A DNA stretch of 64,000 bases from Microbacterium sp. Leaf151 (lineage in GTDB: Bacteria; Actinomycetota; Actinomycetes; Actinomycetales; Microbacteriaceae), in contig NZ_LMOR01000001.1 of NCBI RefSeq assembly GCF_001424225.1, positions 191,427 through 255,426 on the forward strand, given 5' to 3'. Positions 9,088 through 17,999 of this stretch are shown piece by piece. A program made the translations under genes and the position numbers. How positions within the stretch are numbered: the stretch's first letter is position 1; every line of letters starts with the position of its first letter. Under the pieces are notes generated by a model. That model was given only the letters and a program-made list of their open reading frames with translations. It ran no database searches and was not told the origin of the DNA.

Positions 9088-10016
9088 GAGATCTCCCCGA
9101 TCCAGCTCGGCTCTGCCTGCGTCGGGAAGAACCGCGAGCGGATCGCCTCCGACGCCTCTCGCGTGACCGTCTGCACGCGCTGCATGTGTTCGGGCAACTC
9201 CGACAGGATCTCGCTGATGGGCCGGTACTCGAGGTCGTTGCGGATCTGCCCGAGGGCGCGCAGCACGGTGTTGGAGTGGCCGACGCGATCGGCGCGGGGA
9301 TCGATCGCGCTCATGCAGTCCTCCGCGCGCTGGATGGAGAAGATGATCGAGCGCGGGAACAGGCGGTCGAGCAGCAGGAACTCCGCGGCGTTACGGGCGC
9401 TCGGCATCCCCCGGTACGTGCGCAGGTACGCCTCATAGGCGCCGCACGAACGCAGGATCGTGGTCCACGACGGACCCGACACCTCGGTCAGCGACCGCGT
9501 GGCCAGCAATCGCGCCGTCATGTCGGTGCGCTCGATGCTGCGGCCGAGGGTGAAGAACTGCCACGCCTCGTCGCGGTTGGTGGACGAGTCGACGATGCCG
9601 ATGGCAAGGGCGGCACGCTCGCGCGTCCACTGGAAGAACTCGTGCACCTTCTCGGTCTGCAACCGTCGCGGCATCCGGGAATTCGTGGTGTTGAGGGTCT
9701 CCCAGAGCTCGGTGGAGACGATCTCGCGTGCGCGGCGGGCGTTCTCGCGCGCCGCGGTGAGCGAGTACGCGATGCTCGACGGGTTCATCCGGTCGACGGC
9801 GAGACGGGCGAGCACGTCGTCGCGGCGCACGGTGTCGATGTTCTCCGGCCAGGGCGAGCCCATCACGCTCAGCAGCGAACGGCACGCCGTGTCCTCGTCG
9901 ATCCAAGGATCTTCGAGCAGCAGTTGGAGGTGCACGTCGAGGATGCGCGCCGTCCCGTCGCTGCGCTCGATGTAGCGCCCGATCCAGAACAGTGACTCTG
10001 CGATGCGGCTCAGCAT
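9084..10016 (-). CDS. Alpha-E domain protein (DUF403)
   Basis: 310 residues, predicted all-helical, starting MLSRIAESLFWIGRYIERSD, the family's characteristic opening. Further conserved features are helices containing SARENARRAREIVSTELWE-like text and QFFTLGRSIERTDMTARLL. No catalytic motif is recognisable. It overlaps the upstream ATP-grasp gene by seven bases and the transglutaminase gene by four, so the three are one operon and probably act together. Biochemical role undefined. Confidence 0.9.
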   Translation of the reverse strand: MLSRIAESLFWIGRYIERSDGTARILDVHLQLLLEDPWIDEDTACRSLLSVMGSPWPENIDTVRRDDVLARLAVDRMNPSSIAYSLTAARENARRAREIVSTELWETLNTTNSRMPRRLQTEKVHEFFQWTRERAALAIGIVDSSTNRDEAWQFFTLGRSIERTDMTARLLATRSLTEVSGPSWTTILRSCGAYEAYLRTYRGMPSARNAAEFLLLDRLFPRSIIFSIQRAEDCMSAIDPRADRVGHSNTVLRALGQIRNDLEYRPISEILSELPEHMQRVQTVTREASEAIRSRFFPTQAEPSWIGEIS

Positions 10017-11791
10017 GGTGCGGCCTCCGCTCCTGTGTCGGCCGCGGCAGAGGACCCCGCGCCCGTCGAAGAGTCGGGGGCCCGGTGCTCCCGCGCCTGC
10101 TGCTGCTGCTCCGCCTGCGGGCCGTGCTGCACGCCCGCCTCCGCCTGTTGCTGCTGCTCCTGCTGGTCTCGACCCGGGCGGTGATCGCGCGGCGAGGTGG
10201 CGGGTGCGGGCTGACCGTCGTAGATGATCGGGATGGACTCGGTGACCGCCGCCTGGTCGGCGACCAGACCCGAGACGCCACTGCCCTGGCCGTACTCGAC
10301 GTGCGAGGGGGCCGAACCACCCACGACCCAGGTGTCCTTCGACCCGCCGCCCTGGCTCGAGTTCACCACGAGCTGACCCTCGGGGAGCGCCACGCGGGTG
10401 AGGCCCCCGGGCAGCACCCAGATGTCGTCGCCGTCGTTGACGGCGAACGGACGCAGGTCGGCGTGACGCGGCCGCATCCCGTCTTCCACCAGCGTCGGGA
10501 TGGTCGAGAGCATCACGACCGGCTGGGCGATCCAGCCGCGCGGATCGGCTTTCAGCCGCTTGCGCAGCGCGTCGAGCTCGGCGGGCGAGGCATCGGGGCC
10601 CACGACGAGTCCCTTGCCACCGGAGCCGTCGACGGGCTTCACGACCAGTTCCGGCAGGCGATCGAGCACCTCCTCGAGCGCGCCCGGGTCTTCGAGGCGC
10701 CAGGTGTCGACGTTCTTCAGGATCGGCTCCTCGGCGAGGTAGTAGCGGATCAGCTCGGGCACGTAGGTGTAGAGCAGCTTGTCGTCGGCCACGCCGTTGC
10801 CGACGGCGTTGGCGATCGTGACGTTGCCGAGGCGCGCGGCCAGCATGAGACCGGGAGCGCCGAGCATCGAGTCGGCGCGGAACTGCAGCGGGTCGAGGAA
10901 GTCGTCGTCGACGCGGCGGTAGATGACGTCGACGCGCTGCGGGCCGCGGGTGGTGCGCATGAACACCTTGCCGCCGATGCTCAGCAGGTCACGGCCCTCG
11001 ACGAGCTCGACGCCCATGAGGCGCGCGAGCAGCGTGTGCTCGAAGTAGGCCGAGTTGTAGACACCCGGGGTGAGCACGACGATGTTCGGATCGTCGATGC
11101 CGGGCGGGGCCGAGGCGCGCAGCGCCGCGAGCAGCTTGTTCGGGTAGTCGCCCACGGGACGCACGCGCATCGACACGAACAGCTCGGGCAGCGTCTGCGC
11201 CATCACCCGGCGATTGGAGATCACGTACGAGACGCCGGAGGGCACACGCACGTTGTCTTCGAGCACGCGCATCTCGCCGTGCTCGTCGCGGATGAGGTCG
11301 ATTCCCGACACCTGGATGCGCACGCCGTTGGCGCTGCGGATGCCGGCGGCCTGACGGTAGAAGTACTGCGACGACGAGATCAGACCGGCGGGCAGGATGC
11401 CGTCGCGCACGCAGTGCTGATTGCCGTACGCGTCGTCGAGGAAAGCCTCGAGCGCCCGGACGCGCTGCTTCACGCCGGCCTCGATACGCGACCACTCGTC
11501 GTAGGCGATGACCCGGGGCACGGCATCCAGGGGGAACGGTCGCTCCTCGCCCGCGAAGTCGAACGTCACGCCCTGCGCCAGGTAGGAGCTCGCCAGAGAC
11601 TCGGTGCGGCCGCGCAGCTCCTCCTGGGTCATCTGCGCCAGCGCTTGGTACAGCTCCCGGTACGCCTCACGAGAAGGTGCGGCGTCGCCGGCCGTGGCCG
11701 GGGCACCGAACATCTCGTCGTACGCCGGGATGCCGGATGCGGTCTTGCGCGGCGCCAGCGTGGAGCCGTAACCGTCGAACAGGTCACCCAT
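10010..11791 (-). CDS. Circularly permuted type 2 ATP-grasp ligase (DUF404/DUF407)
   Basis: 593 residues. The ATP-grasp core shows LPELVVKPVDGSGGKGLVVG for nucleotide binding and an acidic metal-site region (PGVYNSAYFEHTLLA, RVDVIYRRVDDDFLDP) typical of the permuted family. It should form an amide bond using ATP; substrate unknown. The C-terminal ~60 residues after the conserved SIPIIYDG are an unusual Gln-rich tail with two QQQQ runs, not part of the family fold. It is the first gene of the trio and divergent from another ATP-grasp gene at 11909. Confidence 0.9.
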   Translation of the reverse strand: MGDLFDGYGSTLAPRKTASGIPAYDEMFGAPATAGDAAPSREAYRELYQALAQMTQEELRGRTESLASSYLAQGVTFDFAGEERPFPLDAVPRVIAYDEWSRIEAGVKQRVRALEAFLDDAYGNQHCVRDGILPAGLISSSQYFYRQAAGIRSANGVRIQVSGIDLIRDEHGEMRVLEDNVRVPSGVSYVISNRRVMAQTLPELFVSMRVRPVGDYPNKLLAALRASAPPGIDDPNIVVLTPGVYNSAYFEHTLLARLMGVELVEGRDLLSIGGKVFMRTTRGPQRVDVIYRRVDDDFLDPLQFRADSMLGAPGLMLAARLGNVTIANAVGNGVADDKLLYTYVPELIRYYLAEEPILKNVDTWRLEDPGALEEVLDRLPELVVKPVDGSGGKGLVVGPDASPAELDALRKRLKADPRGWIAQPVVMLSTIPTLVEDGMRPRHADLRPFAVNDGDDIWVLPGGLTRVALPEGQLVVNSSQGGGSKDTWVVGGSAPSHVEYGQGSGVSGLVADQAAVTESIPIIYDGQPAPATSPRDHRPGRDQQEQQQQAEAGVQHGPQAEQQQQAREHRAPDSSTGAGSSAAADTGAEAAPC

Positions 11792-11865
11792 GCGAAGACT
11801 CTACTCAGCACCGTGTTGCCGACACGTTTCCCGGACCACGATGTCGGGGGTGTCGGGGGTGTGGA

Positions 11866-11871
11866 TAGAGT
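11866..11871 (+). promoter_or_regulatory. Candidate -10 box for the ATP-grasp ligase gene
   Basis: TAGAGT lies in the 117-base gap between the divergent ATP-grasp genes. Just upstream is a tandem direct repeat, GGGGGTGTC then GGGGGTGTG, at about 11846-11863, which could be a binding site. No convincing -35 box is visible. Confidence 0.35.
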
Positions 11872-11908
11872 GACGCCAACGTCCGCCGCCACGATCAAGG
11901 GTGCTTCC

Positions 11909-13132
11909 ATGCGCGTGCTCGTCACCAGTTCCCGCAACACCTTCGCCCTGGATCTGATCCGCAAGCTCGGGAGCGTGGGGCACACCGTCTTCGCCGCCGA
12001 CACGTACGAGGGAGCGGTCGGCAGCCATTCGCGATTCCTCGCGGGCCACCTGACGACCCCGTCGCCGCGCTTCGAGACCGACGCGTTCATCGCGACGGTC
12101 AACGCCTACGTCGAGGAGCACGACATCGAGGTCGTCATCCCGACCTTCGAGGAGGTCTTCTACCTCGCCGCCCGTGCGGCCGACCTCCCCGAGGGGGTGC
12201 GCCTGTACGCCGGCAGCTTCGGCGACCTCGCGCGCCTGCACGACAAGGCGAGCTTCCAGCGCCTCGCCCAGGATGCCGGCGTGCCCATCCCTGAGACGGT
12301 CGTGGTGACCTCCCCCGACGAACTGCGCGCCGCGATCGAGTCGTTCCCCCGGTACTTCGCCCGCGCGGCGTTCTCGCGCGGCGGCGTGGGGCTCCTGACG
12401 AACACCGGCCCGCTCGCGGGGAAGGTGCCGGTGGAGGACTGCGTGCCGACCGTCGACCAACCGTGGCTCGTGCAGCCCTTCGTCGACGGGCCCATGGTGT
12501 GCACCTACAGCGTCGTCGTCGACGGCAAGGTGCAGGCGCACACGACCTACAAGGCCGCCGAGCAGTGGGCCCATTCCACTGCGATCGCCTTCGTGGCCGT
12601 GGACAGCACCGACACCCTGCGGTACACGCAGCAGCTCGTGGACGCACTCGACCCCGGCTTCACCGGTCAGATCTCGTTCGACTTCGTCGACCACGGCAGC
12701 GACGCCGCCCCCGACTACAAGATCATCGAGTGCAACCCGCGTCCCACGAACGGCGTCATCCTGCTCGAGGCCGACGTCGTGGTCAAGGCGATCCAGGGGG
12801 AGCTCGCCGAGCCGGTGGTCGCCGTCCCCGGTACGGAGCGGCAGATCACCCTCGCCGTGATCGCCGATGCGTTCACCGAGCCGCTGTCGCACCTGCCGAG
12901 GACCCTGCACGACCTGCTCCACGTGCGCGACGTCGGGGCCGGGTGGTGGGACGGCGCCGCGATGCTCTGGAGCCCGGCCACGATCGCGCACGGCGCGAAG
13001 ATCTCGCACGGCGACCGAAAAGAGGTGCTCGCCGCCCTCGGCGACGACATCGTGTGGAACGGCGAGCCGATCGACGGCATGAGCGAGACGGATGCCGCGG
13101 CCCTCGAGGCCGTGCACGCCGGCCGCGTCTGA
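11909..13132 (+). CDS. ATP-grasp domain ligase, carbamoyl-phosphate-synthase-like
   Basis: 407 residues. The N-terminal Rossmann-like preATP-grasp domain opens RVLVTSSRNTFALDLIRKL. An ATP-grasp fold follows, with the substrate/ATP segment RAAFSRGGVGLLTN and the metal-binding IIECNPRPTNGVI (E and N ligands). It probably joins a carboxylate to an amine using ATP. No neighbour reveals the substrate. The ATG at 11909 has AAGG upstream and the Rossmann motif starts immediately after it. Confidence 0.8.
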   Translation: MRVLVTSSRNTFALDLIRKLGSVGHTVFAADTYEGAVGSHSRFLAGHLTTPSPRFETDAFIATVNAYVEEHDIEVVIPTFEEVFYLAARAADLPEGVRLYAGSFGDLARLHDKASFQRLAQDAGVPIPETVVVTSPDELRAAIESFPRYFARAAFSRGGVGLLTNTGPLAGKVPVEDCVPTVDQPWLVQPFVDGPMVCTYSVVVDGKVQAHTTYKAAEQWAHSTAIAFVAVDSTDTLRYTQQLVDALDPGFTGQISFDFVDHGSDAAPDYKIIECNPRPTNGVILLEADVVVKAIQGELAEPVVAVPGTERQITLAVIADAFTEPLSHLPRTLHDLLHVRDVGAGWWDGAAMLWSPATIAHGAKISHGDRKEVLAALGDDIVWNGEPIDGMSETDAAALEAVHAGRV

Positions 13133-13160
13133 CACCGCGGCATCCCCCGCATCTCTGTGG

Positions 13161-13217
13161 CGAGCGTCCAGAACACGCCGCACCGGCTCGAAGCGTGCGG
13201 CGTGTCCTGGACACTCG
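13161..13217. repeat. Intergenic long palindrome, GTCCAG-type
   Basis: Arms at 13161-13183 and 13195-13217 pair at 21 of 23 positions around an 11-base loop. It sits between the convergent ATP-grasp and alcohol dehydrogenase genes. A related sequence forms the palindrome at 43497-43553. It may terminate transcription in both directions or be a dispersed palindromic repeat. Confidence 0.7.
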
Positions 13218-13265
13218 ACGGCAATGGCCGGCTCCGCCTCGCGCGCGGGGCCGGCGAGGCGAGCG

Positions 13266-14447
13266 TCAGGCGCCGGGGCGCAGGACGACCTTGATGCAGC
13301 CGTCTTCTTTCTTCTGGAACGTCTCGTACAGGCCGGGGGCGTCTTCGAGCGGCGCGTGGTGGGTGACCAGGTCCATGACGCCGAGCGGGTCGGCGGGGTC
13401 CTCCACGAGCGGCAGAAGATCGTCGATCCACCGCTTGACGTTGCACTGGCCCATGCGGAAGTTCAGCTGCTTGTCGAACATCGTCTTCATCGGCAGCACG
13501 TCGGCCTCGCCGGCGTATACGCCGCTGAGGGAGACGGTGCCACCGCGACGGACGAGGTCGATCGAGGAGTAGACGGCGGCGAGGCGGTCGAGGCCGGCCT
13601 TGTCCATGAGCTTCTGGGCGAGGGCGTCGGGGAGCAGCCCGATCGCGTCCTGAGCCAGCTTGATGCCGCCGTTGCCGTGGGCCTCCATGCCGACGGCATC
13701 CACCACGGAGTCGACGCCGCGCCCCTCGGTGAGGTCGAGGAGCTCGTCGACCACCGTCTCGGTGAGGTCGTAGGTGAGGACGCCGTGGCGCTCGGCCATC
13801 GCACGGCGGTCGGCCTCGGGCTCGACCGCGAGTACGCGGTAGCCGAGGTGCACGCCGATGCGGGCCGCGAACTGGCCGACCGGACCCAGGCCCATCACCG
13901 CGAGCGTGCCGCCCTCGGGGACGTTCGCGTACTTCACGCCCTGCCAGGCCGTGGGGACGATGTCGCTGAGGAAGAGGTAGCGGTCGTCGGGGAGGTCGTC
14001 GCCCACGCGGATGTGGTTGTAGTCGGCCAGCGGCACGCGCAGGTATTCGGCCTGACCTCCGGGCACCTGGCCGTAGAGCTTGGTGTAGCCGAAGAGCGCC
14101 GCACCGCTGCCGTACTCGCGCACCTGGGTGGTCTCGCACTGCGACTGCAGCCCGCGGCGACACATGAAGCAGTGTCCGCACGAGATGTTGAACGGCACGA
14201 CGACGCGGTCGCCGACGGCGAGATTGGTCACGGCCGAGCCCACCTCGACGACGACGCCCATCGGCTCGTGGCCGAGCACATCGCCCTTGTCGATGAAGGG
14301 CCCGAAGAGTTCGTACAGGTGCAGGTCGGAACCGCAGATCGCGGTCGAGGTGATCTTGACGATCGCGTCGGTGGGTTCCAGGATCTCGGGGTCCGGGACC
14401 TCCTCGACGCTCACGTTGCGCTTGCCCTGCCAGGTCAGTGCCTTCAT
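13266..14447 (-). CDS. Zinc-dependent alcohol dehydrogenase (formaldehyde dehydrogenase-like)
   Basis: 393 residues of the medium-chain dehydrogenase family. Catalytic zinc ligands are in TAICGSDLHLYE and GHEPMG. The structural-zinc segment is CGHCFMCRRGLQSQC, with four cysteines. The cofactor motif is VMGLGPVGQFAAR. The long loop with HGNGGIKLAQDAIG and MDKAGLDR is typical of the glutathione-independent formaldehyde dehydrogenase-like subgroup. It likely oxidises an aldehyde or alcohol with NAD(P). It stands alone between palindromes and gives no pathway clue. Confidence 0.88.
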   Translation of the reverse strand: MKALTWQGKRNVSVEEVPDPEILEPTDAIVKITSTAICGSDLHLYELFGPFIDKGDVLGHEPMGVVVEVGSAVTNLAVGDRVVVPFNISCGHCFMCRRGLQSQCETTQVREYGSGAALFGYTKLYGQVPGGQAEYLRVPLADYNHIRVGDDLPDDRYLFLSDIVPTAWQGVKYANVPEGGTLAVMGLGPVGQFAARIGVHLGYRVLAVEPEADRRAMAERHGVLTYDLTETVVDELLDLTEGRGVDSVVDAVGMEAHGNGGIKLAQDAIGLLPDALAQKLMDKAGLDRLAAVYSSIDLVRRGGTVSLSGVYAGEADVLPMKTMFDKQLNFRMGQCNVKRWIDDLLPLVEDPADPLGVMDLVTHHAPLEDAPGLYETFQKKEDGCIKVVLRPGA

Positions 14448-14532
14448 GTCGTGCCTCTCGTTCCGGGGACGCCCAGTGTGCGCCCCGACACGGCGGCCCG
14501 CCGAGGTGGTTGACGAGCCCCCGGTGAGTGCG

Positions 14533-15252
14533 TCATGCCCCCGGCGCTGCGACCGGCGGAGCGTCGATCCAGGCGTGCACGCGCGCAAGGAACGCGGCGT
14601 ATCCGGCGGGGGTGCGCCCGGCGAGGCGTCCCGAGGTCTCGACCTCGTGCACGTCGCTCGCGCGTTCACGGGCTCCGATCGCCCGGGCCGCGCGCACGAG
14701 AGCGACGTCTTCGTGCGCGGAGAGATCCGGGATGCCACCGGCCTCGGCGTATGTGCTGGCCCGAACGCCGAGATTGGCGCCGTGCACGTTGCCGGGCGGG
14801 CGTCCGCGATGGTGGGTGGCGCGCCAGTACGCGACGTGCCGCGCGCTGAGGTCGGCGAAGTCAGGGCGTACGGTTCCGAGGACCACGACGACGCCGGTAT
14901 CCGCCAGGTCGAGCTGATGGGTGATCCAGTCCACGGGCACGACCGTGTCGGCATCCGTCATCGCGATCCAGGTCTCGTGCGGGCTCGCGTCCAGCGTCGA
15001 CAGGGCGTGCGCGACGCCGGTCCGGCGGGCGGCGCCGACGCGGCGCGCGCTGATCTCGACGACCTCGACCGGCCACCGCCGCACCTGCGGCTCGGTGGCG
15101 TCGGTGCACGCGTCGAGCACGACGACGACGACCGCGATGAGATCGGGAGCGCCCTCCCGCGCGTGCGCCACGGCTCCGGCCACGGATGACAAACACCGCT
15201 CGATCAGGGCTTCTTCGTCATGCGCGGGGATGACGACCGCCACCGCTCTCAC
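14533..15252 (-). CDS. Family 2 glycosyltransferase
   Basis: 239 residues of GT-A fold: VAVVIPAHDEEALIERCLSS at the N-terminus, VVVVLDACTD in the middle, the DxD motif in MTDADTVVP, and HEDVALV near the C-terminus. It should transfer a sugar from a nucleotide donor; donor and acceptor are unknown. The GTG start overlaps the stop of the PIG-L/methyltransferase gene by four bases. That fixes both the start and the operon with the deacetylase-methyltransferase and acyl-CoA dehydrogenase-like genes. Confidence 0.88.
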   Translation of the reverse strand: MRAVAVVIPAHDEEALIERCLSSVAGAVAHAREGAPDLIAVVVVVLDACTDATEPQVRRWPVEVVEISARRVGAARRTGVAHALSTLDASPHETWIAMTDADTVVPVDWITHQLDLADTGVVVVLGTVRPDFADLSARHVAYWRATHHRGRPPGNVHGANLGVRASTYAEAGGIPDLSAHEDVALVRAARAIGARERASDVHEVETSGRLAGRTPAGYAAFLARVHAWIDAPPVAAPGA

Positions 15253-16709
15253 GACGCGAGCCCGGCCTCGGTCGCCACCGACCGCGCTCCCGGGCGCGCG
15301 AACACCTCGAGAACGAAGTCCTCCTCCTCGTGGCGCACGAGGCGCACCAGGTCGGGGCGACCGGCGAGCGCGTCGTGGACACTGTCGCCGCTGCGGGGGT
15401 ACTCCGCGACCGGATGCCGCCAGTGGCAGGCCACGAGCTGACCGTCGCCGCTGAGCGACGCGACGGCGGCGGCGAGCCCGCGATCCAGGTCGGCGCCCGC
15501 CCAGTAATACGCCACCTCCGACAGCACGACGAGGTCGAACTCCCCCGCGGGCCAGTCGTCGGGGAGGGTGCCGCGACGCAGCTCGACGTTCGCGCTGGTC
15601 GCCATCCGGCGGCGAGCCCTTTCGAGCGCGGCGGCGGCGAGGTCGACGGCGAGCACCCGGTCGCTCCGACGGGCCAGCTCCACGGTGAGCGCACCGGTCG
15701 AGCAGCCCGCCTCGAAGGTGGCCCGGTACCGGCGCCGGGGCAGGGCGGCGAGCAGCGCGGCGCGCTTGCGCTCCTCGTACCAGCGTGAATCGAAGCCCCA
15801 CGGATCGTCGTGCCGAGCGTAGATGTCGTCGAAGTAGGCCTGGCCGACGGTGGCGTCCGGGGCAGGCTCGGCGGGGCCGGCAGCCGGCTCGGCCGCGGCG
15901 GGAGCCGGCTCGTCCGACGACGCGGCGCGCTCCGTCGCTGCGCGAGCGGCCGCACGGTCGCGCGGCTCCGGCGCGAAGAACACCTCGGCATCCCTCTCGA
16001 AATGCGCGCGCATGCGCGGGTGCACCATCGGCTCGTCGCCGGGCGCCGGCGACAACGGCTGAAGCTGACTGGCGTGCGCGTCGAGGGCGCGGGTCTTGGC
16101 ATCGCGAGCACCCGTGTCGAGAACGAGACGCTCGACGGCGTCCCATGGCACGTCACCGGGTGCGCCCCAGTGCCACAACCAGATCGGGAACGCGCGCGAG
16201 CGCACGCCGCGGGCCCCACACACCTCCTCGACGATCTCGCCGACGACGCGGTGGTCGCGGTGTCCGTCTCCGCGCCAGGGCGACAGCACCAGCACGCGGT
16301 CGGAACCGGCCCGGTCGAGAGCCTCACCGAGGGCGGCGGAGACGGCATCCCGATACTCGTCGGTTCCGCCGTCGGGGAGGCCGAGGAACAGCGGTTCGGC
16401 GTCGAGCCCGAGCGTCTCCACGGCGGTGCGCAGCTCGCGACGGCGCAGCAGCGCGAGCGTCGCCGGCGAGTGCGTGGGCGAGCCGGGGTGCGACCCCTCG
16501 CCGTCGGTCACGACGACGAGGTCGACCGGGATGCCGCGGACGGCGGCCGTGGCCAGGATGCCCGCCGCCCCGAGGGTCTCGTCGTCGGGATGCGCGGCGA
16601 CGACGATCAGACGGTCGACATCGAGGTCGAGCGGCGGGAGGTCACGCCGGAGAGCGGCGGTCCAGACGCCTTCGTCGGTACCCGGATCGCGGTGGTCGAA
16701 GCTCACCAT
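15249..16709 (-). CDS. Fused PIG-L (LmbE-like) deacetylase and SAM-dependent methyltransferase
   Basis: 486 residues with two domains. Residues ~35-250 are a PIG-L deacetylase with the zinc motif VVAAHPDDETLGAAG and GDGHRDHRVVGE, which normally removes an acetyl group from an N-acetylglucosaminyl substrate. A Pro/Ala/Glu-rich linker (~265-300) leads to a class I methyltransferase (~305-486) opening with WYEERKRAALLAALPRR and containing EAGCSTGALTVELA for SAM binding and DLVVLSEVAYYW. It overlaps its neighbours on both sides. Deacetylation, methylation and glycosylation encoded together suggest biosynthesis of a modified sugar or glycoconjugate. Confidence 0.9.
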   Translation of the reverse strand: MVSFDHRDPGTDEGVWTAALRRDLPPLDLDVDRLIVVAAHPDDETLGAAGILATAAVRGIPVDLVVVTDGEGSHPGSPTHSPATLALLRRRELRTAVETLGLDAEPLFLGLPDGGTDEYRDAVSAALGEALDRAGSDRVLVLSPWRGDGHRDHRVVGEIVEEVCGARGVRSRAFPIWLWHWGAPGDVPWDAVERLVLDTGARDAKTRALDAHASQLQPLSPAPGDEPMVHPRMRAHFERDAEVFFAPEPRDRAAARAATERAASSDEPAPAAAEPAAGPAEPAPDATVGQAYFDDIYARHDDPWGFDSRWYEERKRAALLAALPRRRYRATFEAGCSTGALTVELARRSDRVLAVDLAAAALERARRRMATSANVELRRGTLPDDWPAGEFDLVVLSEVAYYWAGADLDRGLAAAVASLSGDGQLVACHWRHPVAEYPRSGDSVHDALAGRPDLVRLVRHEEEDFVLEVFARPGARSVATEAGLAS

Positions 16710-17749
16710 GCTCCCCCTCCCCGTGCCACGTCGCCGCCGATCTTCGCCAGGTCACGCGCGCCGTGATGCTGCCTCACGTACACCTGCAGGTCGGCCACCC
16801 GTCGCGCGTGCGCCTCGTCGGCGACGAGGGGCAGGGGGCCGAGGGCGTGGGCGGCCTCGGAGATCGTCGTCTCGACCGCGTCGGCCACGACGGTGCGCGC
16901 ACGGGCGGCACGAAGCCCCTCGGATGCCGAGCCCCCGGCGTCGAACACCCGCGCGGTCTCGACGAGCACGGCGCGGGCGGCCCACAGAGCCGTGTCGGCC
17001 CGGCCGAGGTGCACGCGAGAGACCTGGTCGGCGCTGTCACCGGTGGCAGCGTCGGCGAGCGCTAGGCGAAGGGGCGCCACTCCGCCCCACCAGCAGGCCG
17101 CGACCCCCACCCCGCCGTGGGCGAAGCCGGGACGGCAAAGATACCACCCGGCATCCCCCACCGGTACGGCGGGGGCGCCCTCGACGTCGATCGGGGCGCT
17201 GACGACGCGGTCGAGCCCGCGGGCGTGCCACGGGCCCTGGTGCGCGGTCACGGCCGCATCGCGCAGGTCGAGCGCGAAGAGCTGCCGCCGCTCGTCGTCG
17301 ACCCAGGCCGTGACGAGTGCGCGGTCGAGGTCGGCGGCGAGCGAGCACCACGGCTTGGTCCCATGCAGCGTCCAGGTGCCCGCGTCGTGTCGCGCTTCGA
17401 GTCGGGTGCCCGGCCCCTCGGCGGCGAAGACGCCCCAGGTGCCGATCGTGTCGAGGTCCAGCGCGAAGCCCGACGCCGCGGCCTCAGCGAGGATGGTGAG
17501 CGCGTCGAGGTGCGGCTCGAGCACGCGGGCGGCGGCGACATCGCGCGCCGCCACCGACGCGAGCAGCTCCCAGGTCGCCGCGACCGAGGTCGGCCGGGCG
17601 ACGTCCACCGCCCATGCGAGGGTGGCGGCGATATCCGTACCGAGCCCGTCGACGGCGTCCGCCCCCTCCAGGGCGACACGGACGCCCCCGAGGCCGGGGG
17701 TGTCGTCGGGCACGAGCAGGGGGAATGCGAGATGGTCGCCGTCAGTCAC
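16703..17749 (-). CDS. Acyl-CoA dehydrogenase-like flavoprotein
   Basis: 348 residues from the GTG at 17749; an ATG at 17824 would add 25 residues and cannot be ruled out. The acyl-CoA dehydrogenase middle domain is visible in GTWTLHGTKPWCSLAADLDRALV. The helical C-terminal domain contains HALGPLPLVADEAHARRVADLQVYVRQHHG. N-terminal helices are short compared with standard members. First gene of a tightly overlapping operon with the deacetylase-methyltransferase and glycosyltransferase, so it probably desaturates or oxidises a biosynthetic intermediate rather than a fatty acid. Function inferred from context only. Confidence 0.8.
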   Translation of the reverse strand: MTDGDHLAFPLLVPDDTPGLGGVRVALEGADAVDGLGTDIAATLAWAVDVARPTSVAATWELLASVAARDVAAARVLEPHLDALTILAEAAASGFALDLDTIGTWGVFAAEGPGTRLEARHDAGTWTLHGTKPWCSLAADLDRALVTAWVDDERRQLFALDLRDAAVTAHQGPWHARGLDRVVSAPIDVEGAPAVPVGDAGWYLCRPGFAHGGVGVAACWWGGVAPLRLALADAATGDSADQVSRVHLGRADTALWAARAVLVETARVFDAGGSASEGLRAARARTVVADAVETTISEAAHALGPLPLVADEAHARRVADLQVYVRQHHGARDLAKIGGDVARGGGAW

Positions 17750-17999
17750 CTCGTCAGCATCCGCGCGCGTGCGTCTTTCGTGCAGATCCTTGACACCGCG
17801 GTCCGTCCCGGACTGGAGTGCCATTCCAGGGGCGATGCCCGCCGGTTCCCACGTCGGGATGGAGAGCCGGGCTGCGAACCGATCATCTGATGACAGCGGC
17901 GATCCCCGCCGTCATCGCGGCACTCTTGGACGGAGACCGGGATGACGTACGATCTATTCGGCGGAATGAACCCGCCGGAAAGATCCGAGGGTGCGGACG

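Noticed and set aside
9992..11908. Long upstream extension of the ATP-grasp ligase gene (open frame from 9992)
   Set aside because: The extension lies antisense to the CP-ATP-grasp gene. The Rossmann motif and ribosome site place the start at 11909.
16703..17824. ATG start at 17824 for the acyl-CoA dehydrogenase-like gene
   Set aside because: The added 25 residues are Arg/Asp/Glu-rich and unlike the family, so I favour the GTG at 17749; the evidence is not decisive.
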